A stretch of DNA of 64,000 nucleotides, taken from Helicobacter bilis ATCC 51630 (GTDB lineage Bacteria; Campylobacterota; Campylobacteria; Campylobacterales; Helicobacteraceae). Every line of letters begins with the position of its first letter. The stretch's first letter is position 1. A program made the position numbers and the translations under genes. Below the pieces are notes generated by a model. The model was not told the origin of the DNA. It saw only the letters and a program-made list of their open reading frames with translations, and did not search any database. Positions 18,725-27,521 of the stretch are shown here, in pieces. The stretch spans positions 1 through 64,000 of the forward strand of contig NZ_JMKW01000009.1 in NCBI RefSeq assembly GCF_000686565.1. The letters are read 5' to 3'.

Positions 18725-19555
18725 ATGGCTTTTAATTATGATGAATATTTACGCGTAGAAAAAATGCCGACACTTTGGTGTTGGGGCTGTGGCGATGGTG
18801 TGATTTTGAAAAGTATTATACGCGCTATTGATGCAGTGGGTTGGAATATGGACGATGTGTGTTTGGTGAGTGGGATTGGCTGTAGTGGTCGTATGAGCTC
18901 TTATGTGAATTGCAACACAGTGCATACAACACATGGCAGAACTCTAGCCTATGCGACAGGTATAAAGCTTGCAAATCCAGATAAGCATGTAATCGTAGTA
19001 AGTGGCGATGGCGATAGCTTAGCAATCGGTGGGAATCACACTATACACGCATGCCGCAGAAATATTGATATTAACCACATTATTGTGAATAACTTTATCT
19101 ATGGCTTGACAAACTCACAGACTTCGCCGACAACGCCAAAGGGCTTTTGGACTGTTACAGCACCCGGAGGCAACATTGATAATCAATTTGATATTTGCGA
19201 GTTGGGTGCGGCAGCAGGGGCGACTTTTGTAGCAAGAGAGAGTATTTTAGACCCTAAAAAGCTTGAAAAAGTGCTAATTGAGGGCTTTAAACACAAAGGC
19301 TTTAGTCTCTTTGATATTAACTCAAACTGCCATGTGAATCTTGGTAGAAAAAATAAAATGATAGAGGCTACTGATATGCTTAAATGGCTTGATTCTAGAA
19401 TCTTACCAAAACGCAAATATGATGAGTTAAGCGAAGAGGAAAAGAAAGGGAAATTCCCAACAGGCATTTTAAAGCATGATACAGAAACAGAAGAGTATTG
19501 TGAGGCTTATGCTGCATATAAAGCAAAAGTAACCGCTAAAAAAGGAGGACATTAA
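18725..19555 (+). CDS. oorB: 2-oxoglutarate:acceptor oxidoreductase, beta subunit (ThDP-binding)
   Basis: The 276-residue subunit binds thiamine diphosphate. Motifs: LWCWGCGDGVILKS, GIGCSGRMSSYVNCNTVHTTHGR, and the cofactor motif VVSGDGDSLAIGGNHTIHACRRN with IVNNFIYGLTNSQTSPTTP. These place it in the 2-oxoacid oxidoreductase beta family. A GGAAG ribosome-binding site precedes ATG. Its stop shares a base with the oorC ATG (TAATG), giving coupling. Confidence 0.96.
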   Translation: MAFNYDEYLRVEKMPTLWCWGCGDGVILKSIIRAIDAVGWNMDDVCLVSGIGCSGRMSSYVNCNTVHTTHGRTLAYATGIKLANPDKHVIVVSGDGDSLAIGGNHTIHACRRNIDINHIIVNNFIYGLTNSQTSPTTPKGFWTVTAPGGNIDNQFDICELGAAAGATFVARESILDPKKLEKVLIEGFKHKGFSLFDINSNCHVNLGRKNKMIEATDMLKWLDSRILPKRKYDELSEEEKKGKFPTGILKHDTETEEYCEAYAAYKAKVTAKKGGH

Positions 19556-20112
19556 TGGAACATCAATTACGATTTACAGGCGTTGGTGGGCAGGGTGTCC
19601 TTTTAGCAGGTGAGATTCTAGCGGAAGCTAAGATTAGAGGCGGTGGCTATGGTGTCAAAGCTTCTACTTATACAAGCCAAGTGAGAGGCGGTCCTACAAA
19701 GGTTGATATTTTACTCGATAGTGAAGAGATTCTCTATCCTTATGCAATGGATGGTAATATCGATTTTATGCTATCTGTTGCACAGATGAGTTATGATATT
19801 TATAAGTCTGGCATAAAAGAGCAGGGCATTGTCGTATTGGAGCCAAACCTTGTAAAGCCTACTGATGAAGATAGAAAAAGATTTAGAATCTATGAGATTC
19901 CAATCATTACAATCGCAAAAGAAGAAGTAGGCAATGTAGTAACACAAAGTGTTGTAGCACTAGCCGCAACCGTTACTTTTACAAATTGTGTCCCAGAAGA
20001 GCTAGTAATTGAAACCATGCTTAGCAAAGTGCCTGCAAAAGTCGCAGATGTCAATAAAAAGGCTTATGAACTCGGCAAAAAATATGCACTCGAATGTTTA
20101 AATAAGCAATAA
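19555..20112 (+). CDS. oorC: 2-oxoglutarate:acceptor oxidoreductase, gamma subunit
   Basis: A 185-residue gamma domain. The glycine-rich start RFTGVGGQGVLLAGEILAEA and the segment GYGVKASTYTSQVRGGPTKVDILL are standard for the family, as is VVTQSVVALAATVTF. It completes the oorDABC operon; AAGGAGG lies before ATG. No strong terminator is seen after it. Confidence 0.95.
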   Translation: MEHQLRFTGVGGQGVLLAGEILAEAKIRGGGYGVKASTYTSQVRGGPTKVDILLDSEEILYPYAMDGNIDFMLSVAQMSYDIYKSGIKEQGIVVLEPNLVKPTDEDRKRFRIYEIPIITIAKEEVGNVVTQSVVALAATVTFTNCVPEELVIETMLSKVPAKVADVNKKAYELGKKYALECLNKQ

Positions 20113-20733
20113 GCATAAATTAGCTACTATTCATCATGGAGTCTTTTTGTTTTTAAGGCTCAGAATAAAGGGCTTAGAAACCGAGATTTTATATCGCACA
20201 GAAACTGAAATTCCTTTGTTACTTCACTTGCAACACAATGCTTTTATGCTAAGTTTTTAAAAATTTTAAGGCAGCATTTTACGATCTTTCCATAGGCTAG
20301 ATACTCTAGGAATAAAGCAGATGGGGATCACTATCGCAATAGGGCAGACTACAGAGCAATCAATCTTTTTTACATTGATGAGAAATGAATGAAAGGGCAA
20401 CCCCCATTTTTTGGTGATTCATGAATAATACAATCTTATTTCAGATTCTAGAATATATAGGGGATTGCTCTGTTATATTTCATGTTATCTACACAACATT
20501 GAGACCCCATATCAACAGACTAGAAACATAAATTTCTTAAAGCCATACCCTTAGAGTATCACAAGTAAAGCATACAGAATCCACAAGCATTCTAATTGAC
20601 AAACAGATAGAAAACCATGTAATTTCGTTTTGTAGATGCAATATCGTGTTTATTTGCAAGTTTCATGTGAGACACAAAACACAAAAATAAATATGCATAC
20701 AATAAGATTCTTTATCCAATATGACCCAAATCG
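20113..20733. other. 620-bp gene-free stretch with inverted and direct repeats
   Basis: No ORF of credible composition is seen in either direction. It contains an 11-bp perfect inverted repeat, ACAGAGCAATC at 20351-20361 and GATTGCTCTGT at 20463-20473, 101 bases apart, and a 21-bp sequence at 20544-20564 that recurs near 23.2 kb. It separates two operons facing each other. Confidence 0.6.
20544..20564 (+). repeat. 21-bp direct repeat, copy 1
   Basis: Begins CATACCCTTAGAG and ends TATCACAA. Copy 2 at 23192-23212 matches at 19 of 21 positions in the same orientation. The two copies bracket the META lipoprotein and AAA ATPase genes. Confidence 0.5.
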
Positions 20734-21363
20734 CTATTTTATATAAATTCTCATTCGCCCATTGTTTAGCACATAGCCTTTTCTATTTTTTAGTTTTGTT
20801 ACTACATAGATTCCATCAAGATTGCGTATGAGTGTATTTTGAAAGTTTGCTACTTCTTTGGGGCTGCATGGCTTTCTCGTGCTTGCTGCTCCAGAAATAA
20901 CGATTTTTGTGCTATCTTGCCAAAAAAACTTTGCTGTGTAGTCATTGCACCCAGCCTTTCCATATAGCATATCTTGCGATCTATCAAGATTAAAAGTTGC
21001 CTTTAAAGCAATATTTGCAAGTGTTGTAGCAGGCGTGCTTTCATCATCATTATCATCATCTTGATTTCTTTGTCTTAATTGCTCAAAACTTGCATTTAAA
21101 TCATCAATCCTACTTGATCGCCTTTGTGTAGTAGAATCATATGTATTCGTAAAGTGTGCATTTGGATTGCTTTGTATTTGCTCTCTTGCTTGATAGGCAA
21201 GCTCTTGCGGACTTAGGACAACCTTATTATCAATTTCAAGCTTTACAATCTGATAATTACTCCCTTCAAAAATGCCCTTCATTCCAAACAAAAAGCAACC
21301 ACTAATGCTACACACAATGAATAATAGAGTAAAAAAATATGTCGTTTTTATAATTTTTTGCAT
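20734..21363 (-). CDS. META/HslJ-domain lipoprotein
   Basis: A 209-residue lipoprotein. The N-terminal hydrophobic segment ends in a lipobox (SISGC). Residues ~70-120 are a hydrophilic linker rich in S, R, N and D. The C-terminal ~80 residues fit the META domain: YGKAGCNDYTAKFFW, an inner CSPKEVANFQNTLIRNL, and the final strand GYVLNNGRMRIYIK. META domains occur in heat-shock or bile/novobiocin-tolerance proteins such as HslJ; the molecular role is unclear. It lies 11 bases downstream of the ATPase gene and is presumably co-transcribed. Confidence 0.75.
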   Translation of the reverse strand: MQKIIKTTYFFTLLFIVCSISGCFLFGMKGIFEGSNYQIVKLEIDNKVVLSPQELAYQAREQIQSNPNAHFTNTYDSTTQRRSSRIDDLNASFEQLRQRNQDDDNDDESTPATTLANIALKATFNLDRSQDMLYGKAGCNDYTAKFFWQDSTKIVISGAASTRKPCSPKEVANFQNTLIRNLDGIYVVTKLKNRKGYVLNNGRMRIYIK

Positions 21364-21374
21364 AGAATCCCTTA

Positions 21375-23084
21375 TTATTGTTTAAAGCCCATTTTCTTAG
21401 AATCACCAAAAGCACTATTTTGCTCTTTTTCTACCTCTACTATAAAATCATCTAAACTAAATGTCAAATCTTTTCTTGTTGCGACTTTATAGCAAGTATT
21501 TGAAGTGATAATTTTTATCTGCCCACCACTAAGATTAAATTTGCTTAATTCCTTTGCAATTTTCTCTTTTGTCTCCTTAAAATCCGCATGTTTTGGGAAA
21601 TGTAATAACCAAATTTTCTCACGCATTGCAATATCTGGCATATTAAAGCAAATCTTATAATGAAATCTTCTTGAAAATGCAGAATCAAGGCTATCAACAA
21701 GATTTGTAGTAGCAATCAAGATTCCACAAAATTTCTCAATTTGCTCTAAAAATATATTTTGCATTTGATGATACATGCGACTCGTGCTACCTGCTATATC
21801 ATTGCGTGATCCTAGTAACTGATCTGCTTCATCAAGCAATAAAATAGGCTTTTCTTTTGTTGCCATAGTTATAGCATGATATTCATCAAAGATTCTACGC
21901 ACATTTTTTTCACTCTCGCCAACATACATTGATAGCACTTTGGAGCAATCAAGATAGAGAATCTTCTGTCCTAAGTCCTTAGCAAGTCCATACGCACTAG
22001 AAGTTTTCCCTGTGCCACTAGCCCCATATAATAGGATTTTAGAATCTATATCAGCATGTTCTTTAATATCCCATTTATGCAATAGCTTATGCACTTTAGG
22101 ATTTAAATGTTGCAATAAAATATCAAAATACTCTCTTACACTATCCTGCAAGATTACAGAATCTAAGCCCTTTTTTGGCGTAATAATGTCAAATATCTCA
22201 CTCTTTGCGACCTCATCTTCAAGGTTTGCATTTTGACTAGATTTATCACACATAAGATTATTAAAAATATGCTGTGGTATGCAAAACTCTTGCTCCATAA
22301 ATGAAAAATCCCCAAAAGATTCAAAACAGGTGATAATGCCACTTTTAAGTAGCTTTGCATTACTTGCAAGTAAGTTTTGCAAAATGATCTTTTCTTCTTC
22401 ATTTTTACCAAGTGAGACAATCTCTTTTAATGATAGCCCAAATTCACCATTATATTGAGCTTGTGTGAGAGAGATAAAAATCAGCTTTTCATGATAATTT
22501 AGATGATGTTTTTTAAAATATTGCTGTATTTTTATTTTCTTTGTATTTTTTGTCGCATTTGTGTTAATGATATTTGCTAATGTATTATTGATGTAGTTAT
22601 CACAAGATTGCGATAAGTTCGTATTAAGCACGGATTGAATCTTGTTGTATTGACGCATAAGATGTAGTCTCTTCCATTCATCTTGCAAATATTCAAGTGA
22701 GTTATTATAAATAGTATCTTTAATATCGCTATTAAACAAACGCCCATGCTCTAAAAGCTTTAAAAGATTAGGACTGACACTAATGACTGCATTACGCAAC
22801 TCTAGCACACTCTCACACCTTTCTTGTGAGAATCTATCCTGTGTAGCTAACCAACCAAGCTTTATTAAATGTGAAAACTCTTTTAAATACGGCAATATTT
22901 CAAAGCCTTTTGCATAATATTTCTGCTCTAAAAATGTTTGAATGTCAATCTCATTTTCCCCACGCATATACAAAGCCACTATTTCATGCAGGATTGAAGC
23001 CTCATGTTTAGAGCAATTAAGCAGTGGAAAAACTAAGCTTTTTTCTATGGAATCTACAGAACAAAAATCAATCAAAAATCGCAC
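21375..23084 (-). CDS. AAA family ATPase with N-terminal helical region
   Basis: 569 residues. The N-terminal ~310 residues are mostly helical and unassigned. The AAA module follows: Walker A YGASGTGKTSSA near 353-362, the pore-like YVGESEKNVRRIFDEY, Walker B ILLLDEADQLLGSRND near 415, sensor 1 LIATTNLVDSLDSAFSRRF with the arginine finger, and sensor 2 SGGQIKIITSN. It resembles the FtsH/p97-type AAA fold without a protease domain. I recall similar proteins in Campylobacter (Cj0377-like), but the role is not known. GTG 23084 is preferred over TTG 23090 because AAAAGG is six bases before GTG and touches the TTG. Confidence 0.8.
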   Translation of the reverse strand: MRFLIDFCSVDSIEKSLVFPLLNCSKHEASILHEIVALYMRGENEIDIQTFLEQKYYAKGFEILPYLKEFSHLIKLGWLATQDRFSQERCESVLELRNAVISVSPNLLKLLEHGRLFNSDIKDTIYNNSLEYLQDEWKRLHLMRQYNKIQSVLNTNLSQSCDNYINNTLANIINTNATKNTKKIKIQQYFKKHHLNYHEKLIFISLTQAQYNGEFGLSLKEIVSLGKNEEEKIILQNLLASNAKLLKSGIITCFESFGDFSFMEQEFCIPQHIFNNLMCDKSSQNANLEDEVAKSEIFDIITPKKGLDSVILQDSVREYFDILLQHLNPKVHKLLHKWDIKEHADIDSKILLYGASGTGKTSSAYGLAKDLGQKILYLDCSKVLSMYVGESEKNVRRIFDEYHAITMATKEKPILLLDEADQLLGSRNDIAGSTSRMYHQMQNIFLEQIEKFCGILIATTNLVDSLDSAFSRRFHYKICFNMPDIAMREKIWLLHFPKHADFKETKEKIAKELSKFNLSGGQIKIITSNTCYKVATRKDLTFSLDDFIVEVEKEQNSAFGDSKKMGFKQ

Positions 23085-23417
23085 AAACAACCTTTTTCTA
23101 TCTCATCGCTATTTTTTCGCTTAGATTCTATCATGTTTATATCTAAAATAACTAATGTGAGATTATTTTGTAAGTCATAATACTAAATATGCATACCTTA
23201 AGAGTATCACAATTAAAAATTATTTAAAAATATTATTACTCAAAACTTTTGCCAACTCACAATATTAATGTTTCTAAAATATACATTACTAAATAGTCAT
23301 ATTTACATTTTGATATTTTTTCTACATTTTCTCGTTATTTTATTGCCTTTTCAGCATTTTTTTTGTAAAGTCAAAAAAGCTATGAAACATAAGCTAATCT
23401 CACTTTAAAGGATTTAT
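23085..23417. promoter_or_regulatory. Divergent promoter region between AAA ATPase and porin genes
   Basis: About 330 bases without a gene, very AT-rich. It must hold the promoters of both flanking genes. It contains the second copy of the 21-bp repeat. No single -10 box stands out for the porin, whose ATG has AAAGGA before it. Confidence 0.5.
23192..23212 (+). repeat. 21-bp direct repeat, copy 2
   Basis: Begins CATACCTTAAGAG and ends TATCACAA; 19 of 21 identical to 20544-20564, same orientation, 2.65 kb away. Confidence 0.5.
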
Positions 23418-24884
23418 ATGAAAAATCAAGGAAGCAAATTCTTCAGCCGTCATTCAGGTAGCATTGTGGTAGCAGGTAGTCTTTTAGCGGCAAGTAGCCT
23501 TACTAGCCTAGAGGCAGCAAAGCTATCTGATGTGATTAATAACGCAAGTATTGATGGTTTTGCATTTGGTCGTGTGCATGCTGTTGATGGAAGAGATGGG
23601 GAGGGTGTAAGATATCAATTTCGCTTTAAGCCTACAATTACTTCAGGGGCTATTTATGGTGTGAGTGCGTCTGCTGGTCTCTTTTTCTCAAAAGGTTCTA
23701 GCACTCCCGATAACAACACAGCGGATAATGATATAGGTGGCTCTAGAGGGCAAACCATAGATTCTCTTGTGGATAGATTTAATATTGGAGACTTTTATGT
23801 TACCCTTGATGGTAAAGAAACGCTAAATACAAAAACGATTGTAAGACTAGGGCAAAGAAGTCCGGGTACACCTTTTAATGATAATAATTTAGATAGAGCA
23901 CTTGGAGTTTTTGCGGAAAATAACGATTTGAGTGCTATGAATTTTGGTTTTCAATGGTGGGATAGCTGGATGGGTGATGATATTTATATTTCTCTGCCGG
24001 GCATTGATGCTAAGGGGGCTGGTATCGGCAATAATATGTTTATGGCATATATAAAAAGCGGTGCTGATTTTACAAAAGAGACAGGATTATCCTATAATCT
24101 TTGGTATGGCGGGATTCATCGATGGGTAAATGCTATGGTGTTTGGCGATATTGCTTATACTGCAAATTTTGGAAATCAAAGCTTAACACTTACAGGGCAG
24201 GTATCATACACTTCAATGGCTGATAGACCATATATTTATGGTGGCTCAAAAAGTCTTATAGGGCTATTTGGTGGAAATAGTGTATTGAATAATCAGGATT
24301 GGTATGCCAAAAATCGTGGTATGTATAATATCCGCGTTGATTACAGATATAATTTTACACAAGCAAGTGATGAAGAAGATGGAGCAGAAAAAGTTACAGG
24401 CTTCTTTGGTGCATCAGCAGGTCTTGCTGGTAGCTTTGGCGATGGCTTTGGCACACTTATTGATAATACAGGCGGATTAAAGCTTGGCGGACATTTGTGG
24501 AATAGCTACTCTGGGGCTGAGGCAAATGGCTTTGGAATCTTAGGCGTAGGTGGCTTTAAAAACTCTTCTATCATTGTGCCTTATGTAAAAGCTGAAATCG
24601 GTTATAAAAAGTTTGGTGCAGCCCTTGATGTAGCTTATGTTGATGCCTCGCATTTCTTTTATTTAAAGAAAGGTTCTACAACGCCTAGTGAAAATCTTAA
24701 TAGGGATACAAGTGGTTTGTTGTATGGAAGTGGTAATCATATCAAAGCCGCACACTTCCTTGATGTTGCATTGAGTGCTACCTATAAATTTACAGATAGT
24801 ATCAATATGCTTGCAGCCTATGGTTATGCGTTTGGAGACCCACAATTTGGACGATTTAGATTCCAAGTGAATTATGTATTTTAA
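23418..24884 (+). CDS. Major outer membrane porin (Campylobacter MOMP/Opr type)
   Basis: A 488-residue beta-barrel. Signal peptide with cleavage near LTSLEA-AKLSDV, then a pattern typical of the Campylobacterales major porins: GFAFGRVHAVDG, VRYQFRFKPTI, repeated aromatic/glycine strands, TIVRLGQRSPGTPFND with a loop AENNDLSAMNFGFQWW, and a C-terminal strand FRFQVNYVF ending in Phe as required by the BAM machinery. The codon use and strong AAAGGA site suggest high expression. It probably forms trimeric diffusion pores. Monocistronic, followed by a strong hairpin. Confidence 0.85.
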   Translation: MKNQGSKFFSRHSGSIVVAGSLLAASSLTSLEAAKLSDVINNASIDGFAFGRVHAVDGRDGEGVRYQFRFKPTITSGAIYGVSASAGLFFSKGSSTPDNNTADNDIGGSRGQTIDSLVDRFNIGDFYVTLDGKETLNTKTIVRLGQRSPGTPFNDNNLDRALGVFAENNDLSAMNFGFQWWDSWMGDDIYISLPGIDAKGAGIGNNMFMAYIKSGADFTKETGLSYNLWYGGIHRWVNAMVFGDIAYTANFGNQSLTLTGQVSYTSMADRPYIYGGSKSLIGLFGGNSVLNNQDWYAKNRGMYNIRVDYRYNFTQASDEEDGAEKVTGFFGASAGLAGSFGDGFGTLIDNTGGLKLGGHLWNSYSGAEANGFGILGVGGFKNSSIIVPYVKAEIGYKKFGAALDVAYVDASHFFYLKKGSTTPSENLNRDTSGLLYGSGNHIKAAHFLDVALSATYKFTDSINMLAAYGYAFGDPQFGRFRFQVNYVF

Positions 24885-24934
24885 TACATAGCTAAAAATT
24901 ATAAAGTATAAGCGATTTATTGCGATTTTGTTTG

Positions 24935-24964
24935 TTTTATACACAAGGTTACTTGTGTATAAAA
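24935..24964. repeat. Perfect 13-bp inverted repeat, 4-base loop
   Basis: Arms TTTTATACACAAG and CTTGTGTATAAAA separated by GTTA, 50 bases after the porin stop. It could protect or terminate the porin mRNA. Because the T run is on the 5' side and the A run on the 3' side, and no T-tract follows, it is not a textbook terminator in either direction; a palindromic protein-binding site is equally possible. Confidence 0.7.
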
Positions 24965-25167
24965 TCTTGCAAAAGTTACTTTGTGATACTAAGATAAAAC
25001 TTCATCTCCACTTTAACTAAAATTTACTTTGCTGTATTTCATTTACTTTTGCAACTCTTATTTGCTTAGAATAAACGCAATTATTTTGTCAATCTAAATA
25101 GAATCTAAATGTGAATACGATACTCTATTATTACAGAACATCTAACATAGAAGCTAAAAAAAAGATT

Positions 25168-25734
25168 TTATTGCATAGCTTTTCTTGCAGGATTTGGTTT
25201 ATATATAATATGGGTTTTTGATACTATCTCATGCAGTGTCTTTTTATCCTTACGCATAAAAGCAAATATCCATAAAAAGAAACAAAGCTCAATGAGCCAT
25301 ACAACAATAAATACAAATGCCTGCCATGCCTTTGGCGGCTTTTCTGTCCCATTTTCTACACCAAAATCTTTATCACTCACACTAGAATCAGAACACAGCA
25401 TAATCTCTGCATAGCGAAAACCGGGAGTTTGCCCCTTTATCACAAAGAACAAAAAGAGTAAAAAGCAATATAATCCCTCACATAAAAAAATTGCGATTTG
25501 ATTCTGTAAAAAATCCTCTTTGCCTTGCAAAAATATATATGTGGTAATGTAGAGTATAGGCATATTGAGTAAAAACATATCAGTAATAAAGGCTTTGAGA
25601 CGAGCGGATAAAAAGTTGTATTTTGAAGTTTTGTTGTGAATATTGTGTAATTTTGTAGCATTTATCTTATTTTTTTCACGCGATTGACTTCCATCAAGGA
25701 ATTTATTTGTATGCTTTTTTCTTGCTTTTTTCAT
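25168..25734 (-). CDS. RDD family inner membrane protein
   Basis: 188 residues. After a basic N-terminus (MKKARKKHTNKFLDGSQSRE) the family pattern LSARLKAFITDMFLL gives the R and D of RDD; three hydrophobic segments follow (about 60-80, 92-115 and 148-170), with KGQTPGFRYAEIML between the second and third. RDD proteins are small membrane proteins, some acting as ion antiporters; the substrate here is unknown. It lies 15 bases after hemD, so likely the same operon. Confidence 0.8.
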   Translation of the reverse strand: MKKARKKHTNKFLDGSQSREKNKINATKLHNIHNKTSKYNFLSARLKAFITDMFLLNMPILYITTYIFLQGKEDFLQNQIAIFLCEGLYCFLLFLFFVIKGQTPGFRYAEIMLCSDSSVSDKDFGVENGTEKPPKAWQAFVFIVVWLIELCFFLWIFAFMRKDKKTLHEIVSKTHIIYKPNPARKAMQ

Positions 25735-25749
25735 TATATAAATCTTTAG

Positions 25750-26460
25750 TTAAGAATCTTTTAAGTCCGCATTATCTTGCATAGGCGTGTCATTACGCAT
25801 AGCCTGTGCGACTTTCAATGCCTTGATAAAATCACCCTTTGCATTCAGCTTTCTTATATCATCTGCAAAGCTCGCATAAGTCGTATCGCCAAGTGAGATT
25901 GCAAACCATGTTGGATTCCATACATAATGCCCCAAAAATGTCTTATAATGTTTGGGAGAACCAAAGATAAATATACTCTCATCATCAAACATACATTTTT
26001 TCATATTAGTATTTTCATAACTTTCATAAACATTTATTGTGGTTATTTTACATTGATTTTCTAATAGACTAGCCATATCGTTTGCTTTATCTTTGCCGCA
26101 TAAATAAAGGATATGCTTATCTTTCACATAGCTTGAAGCCAAGTTTGCAAGGGTTATACTATCACAGGCTTTTTCCGGGCAAAATAGCACATTACCACCC
26201 GCATTAATCCATGTTTCTTTCGTGCGTTTGCCAATCACAATCGCACTTTTTTCTAAGAGTAAAGACGCATACTCATGTTGAGCTATCGCCTTGATCGCAT
26301 TTTTTGAAGTCAGCAAAATATAGTCAATAGATTCTAAATCTTTCTTGGTTATGCTAAAAGGCAAGATTCTAACATTTAGAAGGTTTAATATAGACACATT
26401 GTTTAATAGCCTTTTATCTATGTCTGGTATCTCTGTATCAGTTTTAAGAATATAAATCAT
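25750..26460 (-). CDS. hemD: Uroporphyrinogen-III synthase
   Basis: HemD closes hydroxymethylbilane to uroporphyrinogen III in heme synthesis. The 236-residue protein shows the two-domain pattern of the family: IDYILLTSKNAIKAI, SAIVIGKRTKETWINAGGNVLFC, KHILYLCGKDKAND, INVYESYENT and SIFIFGSPKHYKTFL. Sequence is weakly conserved in this family, but these strand-turn motifs and length fit well. First gene of a leftward pair with the RDD gene; divergent from the gene at 26645. Confidence 0.82.
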   Translation of the reverse strand: MIYILKTDTEIPDIDKRLLNNVSILNLLNVRILPFSITKKDLESIDYILLTSKNAIKAIAQHEYASLLLEKSAIVIGKRTKETWINAGGNVLFCPEKACDSITLANLASSYVKDKHILYLCGKDKANDMASLLENQCKITTINVYESYENTNMKKCMFDDESIFIFGSPKHYKTFLGHYVWNPTWFAISLGDTTYASFADDIRKLNAKGDFIKALKVAQAMRNDTPMQDNADLKDS

Positions 26461-26619
26461 CTCTATCCTAAGTTATGCAATTTTCTTAAATATCGGAGAT
26501 ATTTTGTAATGTTGCAATAATTTTATTATTGGAAAATTGAGTAACTATAAATATACAATAAACTCTGTGTAATTTTATTAAAGATAAAATATTTTATCCT
26601 AAGGCTTAGATTATTAAGT

Positions 26620-26625
26620 TATAAT
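26620..26625 (+). promoter_or_regulatory. -10 box TATAAT before the secreted protein gene
   Basis: TATAAT 20 bases before ATG 26645, with AAAGG between. The leader would be only about 12 bases. Confidence 0.5.
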
Positions 26626-26644
26626 TGAATCTAAAAGGTAGTAT

Positions 26645-27397
26645 ATGCTTAGAATCTATTTATTCGTATTTGCCATATCATTATGCTTTTTTAGCTATTT
26701 ATCATTTACTACAGAATCTAACATACCACAGGGTTTTGTTACGCACAAAGAAATAGAGACACAAGAAAAGCACACAGAAGAAACATTTACAATATACACA
26801 CAAAAACGCATACACACAAGCTTTGCGTGTTTTCAAATAGCATTGCCAAAGGCATATATTATGCAACAAAAAGATAAAAATGCAAAAAAGATTCAGAGTG
26901 TGCAAAAGGGGCAAAAAATATGTCTAAACTTCCCACAAGATATACCAAATACTAAGCTAAAAATTACACTCAAAGAGATTGAATCTCAATGGGTGAGAGT
27001 AACACTTATGAACGATTCGGTGTTGCTTAATGGATATATCCCTATTAATGCTCTAAAAGACTGGCAAAAAATAGATTCTAAACACTTTGTAGAATCTAGT
27101 AGCGGCGGTGAGATTTTACTAGAGAATGCCCCAAAGATTATTAGTAAAAATCTTAAAAGTATAAGTGGTAGCTTTTCAATACCGCATATTTTACAAATCG
27201 CACGAGATAGGTTGGCTGTAAGCGATTGCGAAAGCGCAAGAACATGGTTAGCCTTAGCCCAGCAAGATGATAGGGAGAATTTAGCTATTTATGATTTATA
27301 TGTGAAATTACTTATGTGTGAGGGGCAAAATGATGAAGCTTTAAGGCTTAAACAAAGTTTGGAATCTGTGCAGAATAAATCAGCAAAAACAAAATAA
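26645..27397 (+). CDS. Exported hypothetical protein, SH3-like middle and helical-repeat end
   Basis: A 250-residue protein with an N-terminal signal or anchor (MLRIYLFVFAISLCFFSYL). Residues ~90-150 look like a small beta domain (LKITLKEIESQWVRVTLMND, then LNGYIPINALKDW), as in SH3-like cell-wall domains. The C-terminal ~60 residues form two helical hairpins (CESARTWLALAQQDD, LAIYDLYVKLLMCEGQNDEA) like TPR. I do not recognise the gene. Export and these folds suggest a periplasmic scaffold protein. Divergent from hemD. Confidence 0.6.
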   Translation: MLRIYLFVFAISLCFFSYLSFTTESNIPQGFVTHKEIETQEKHTEETFTIYTQKRIHTSFACFQIALPKAYIMQQKDKNAKKIQSVQKGQKICLNFPQDIPNTKLKITLKEIESQWVRVTLMNDSVLLNGYIPINALKDWQKIDSKHFVESSSGGEILLENAPKIISKNLKSISGSFSIPHILQIARDRLAVSDCESARTWLALAQQDDRENLAIYDLYVKLLMCEGQNDEALRLKQSLESVQNKSAKTK

Positions 27398-27444
27398 ATT
27401 CAGAAATTACATTTCTTCAAACACAAAAAGGCTAAAATGCCGAT

Positions 27445-27450
27445 TATAAT
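27445..27450 (+). promoter_or_regulatory. -10 box TATAAT before beta-barrel gene
   Basis: TATAAT 72 bases before the chosen ATG 27522. Confidence 0.45.
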
Positions 27451-27521
27451 GAAAGGTTATGACAAGGTGCGTAACACTCAATGGTTTTTACATTGAGAAA
27501 ATTAAATATGGGAGCAGGATT

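Noticed and set aside
24935-24964. Rho-independent terminator
   Set aside because: No T-tract after the stem in either direction; kept only as inverted repeat.
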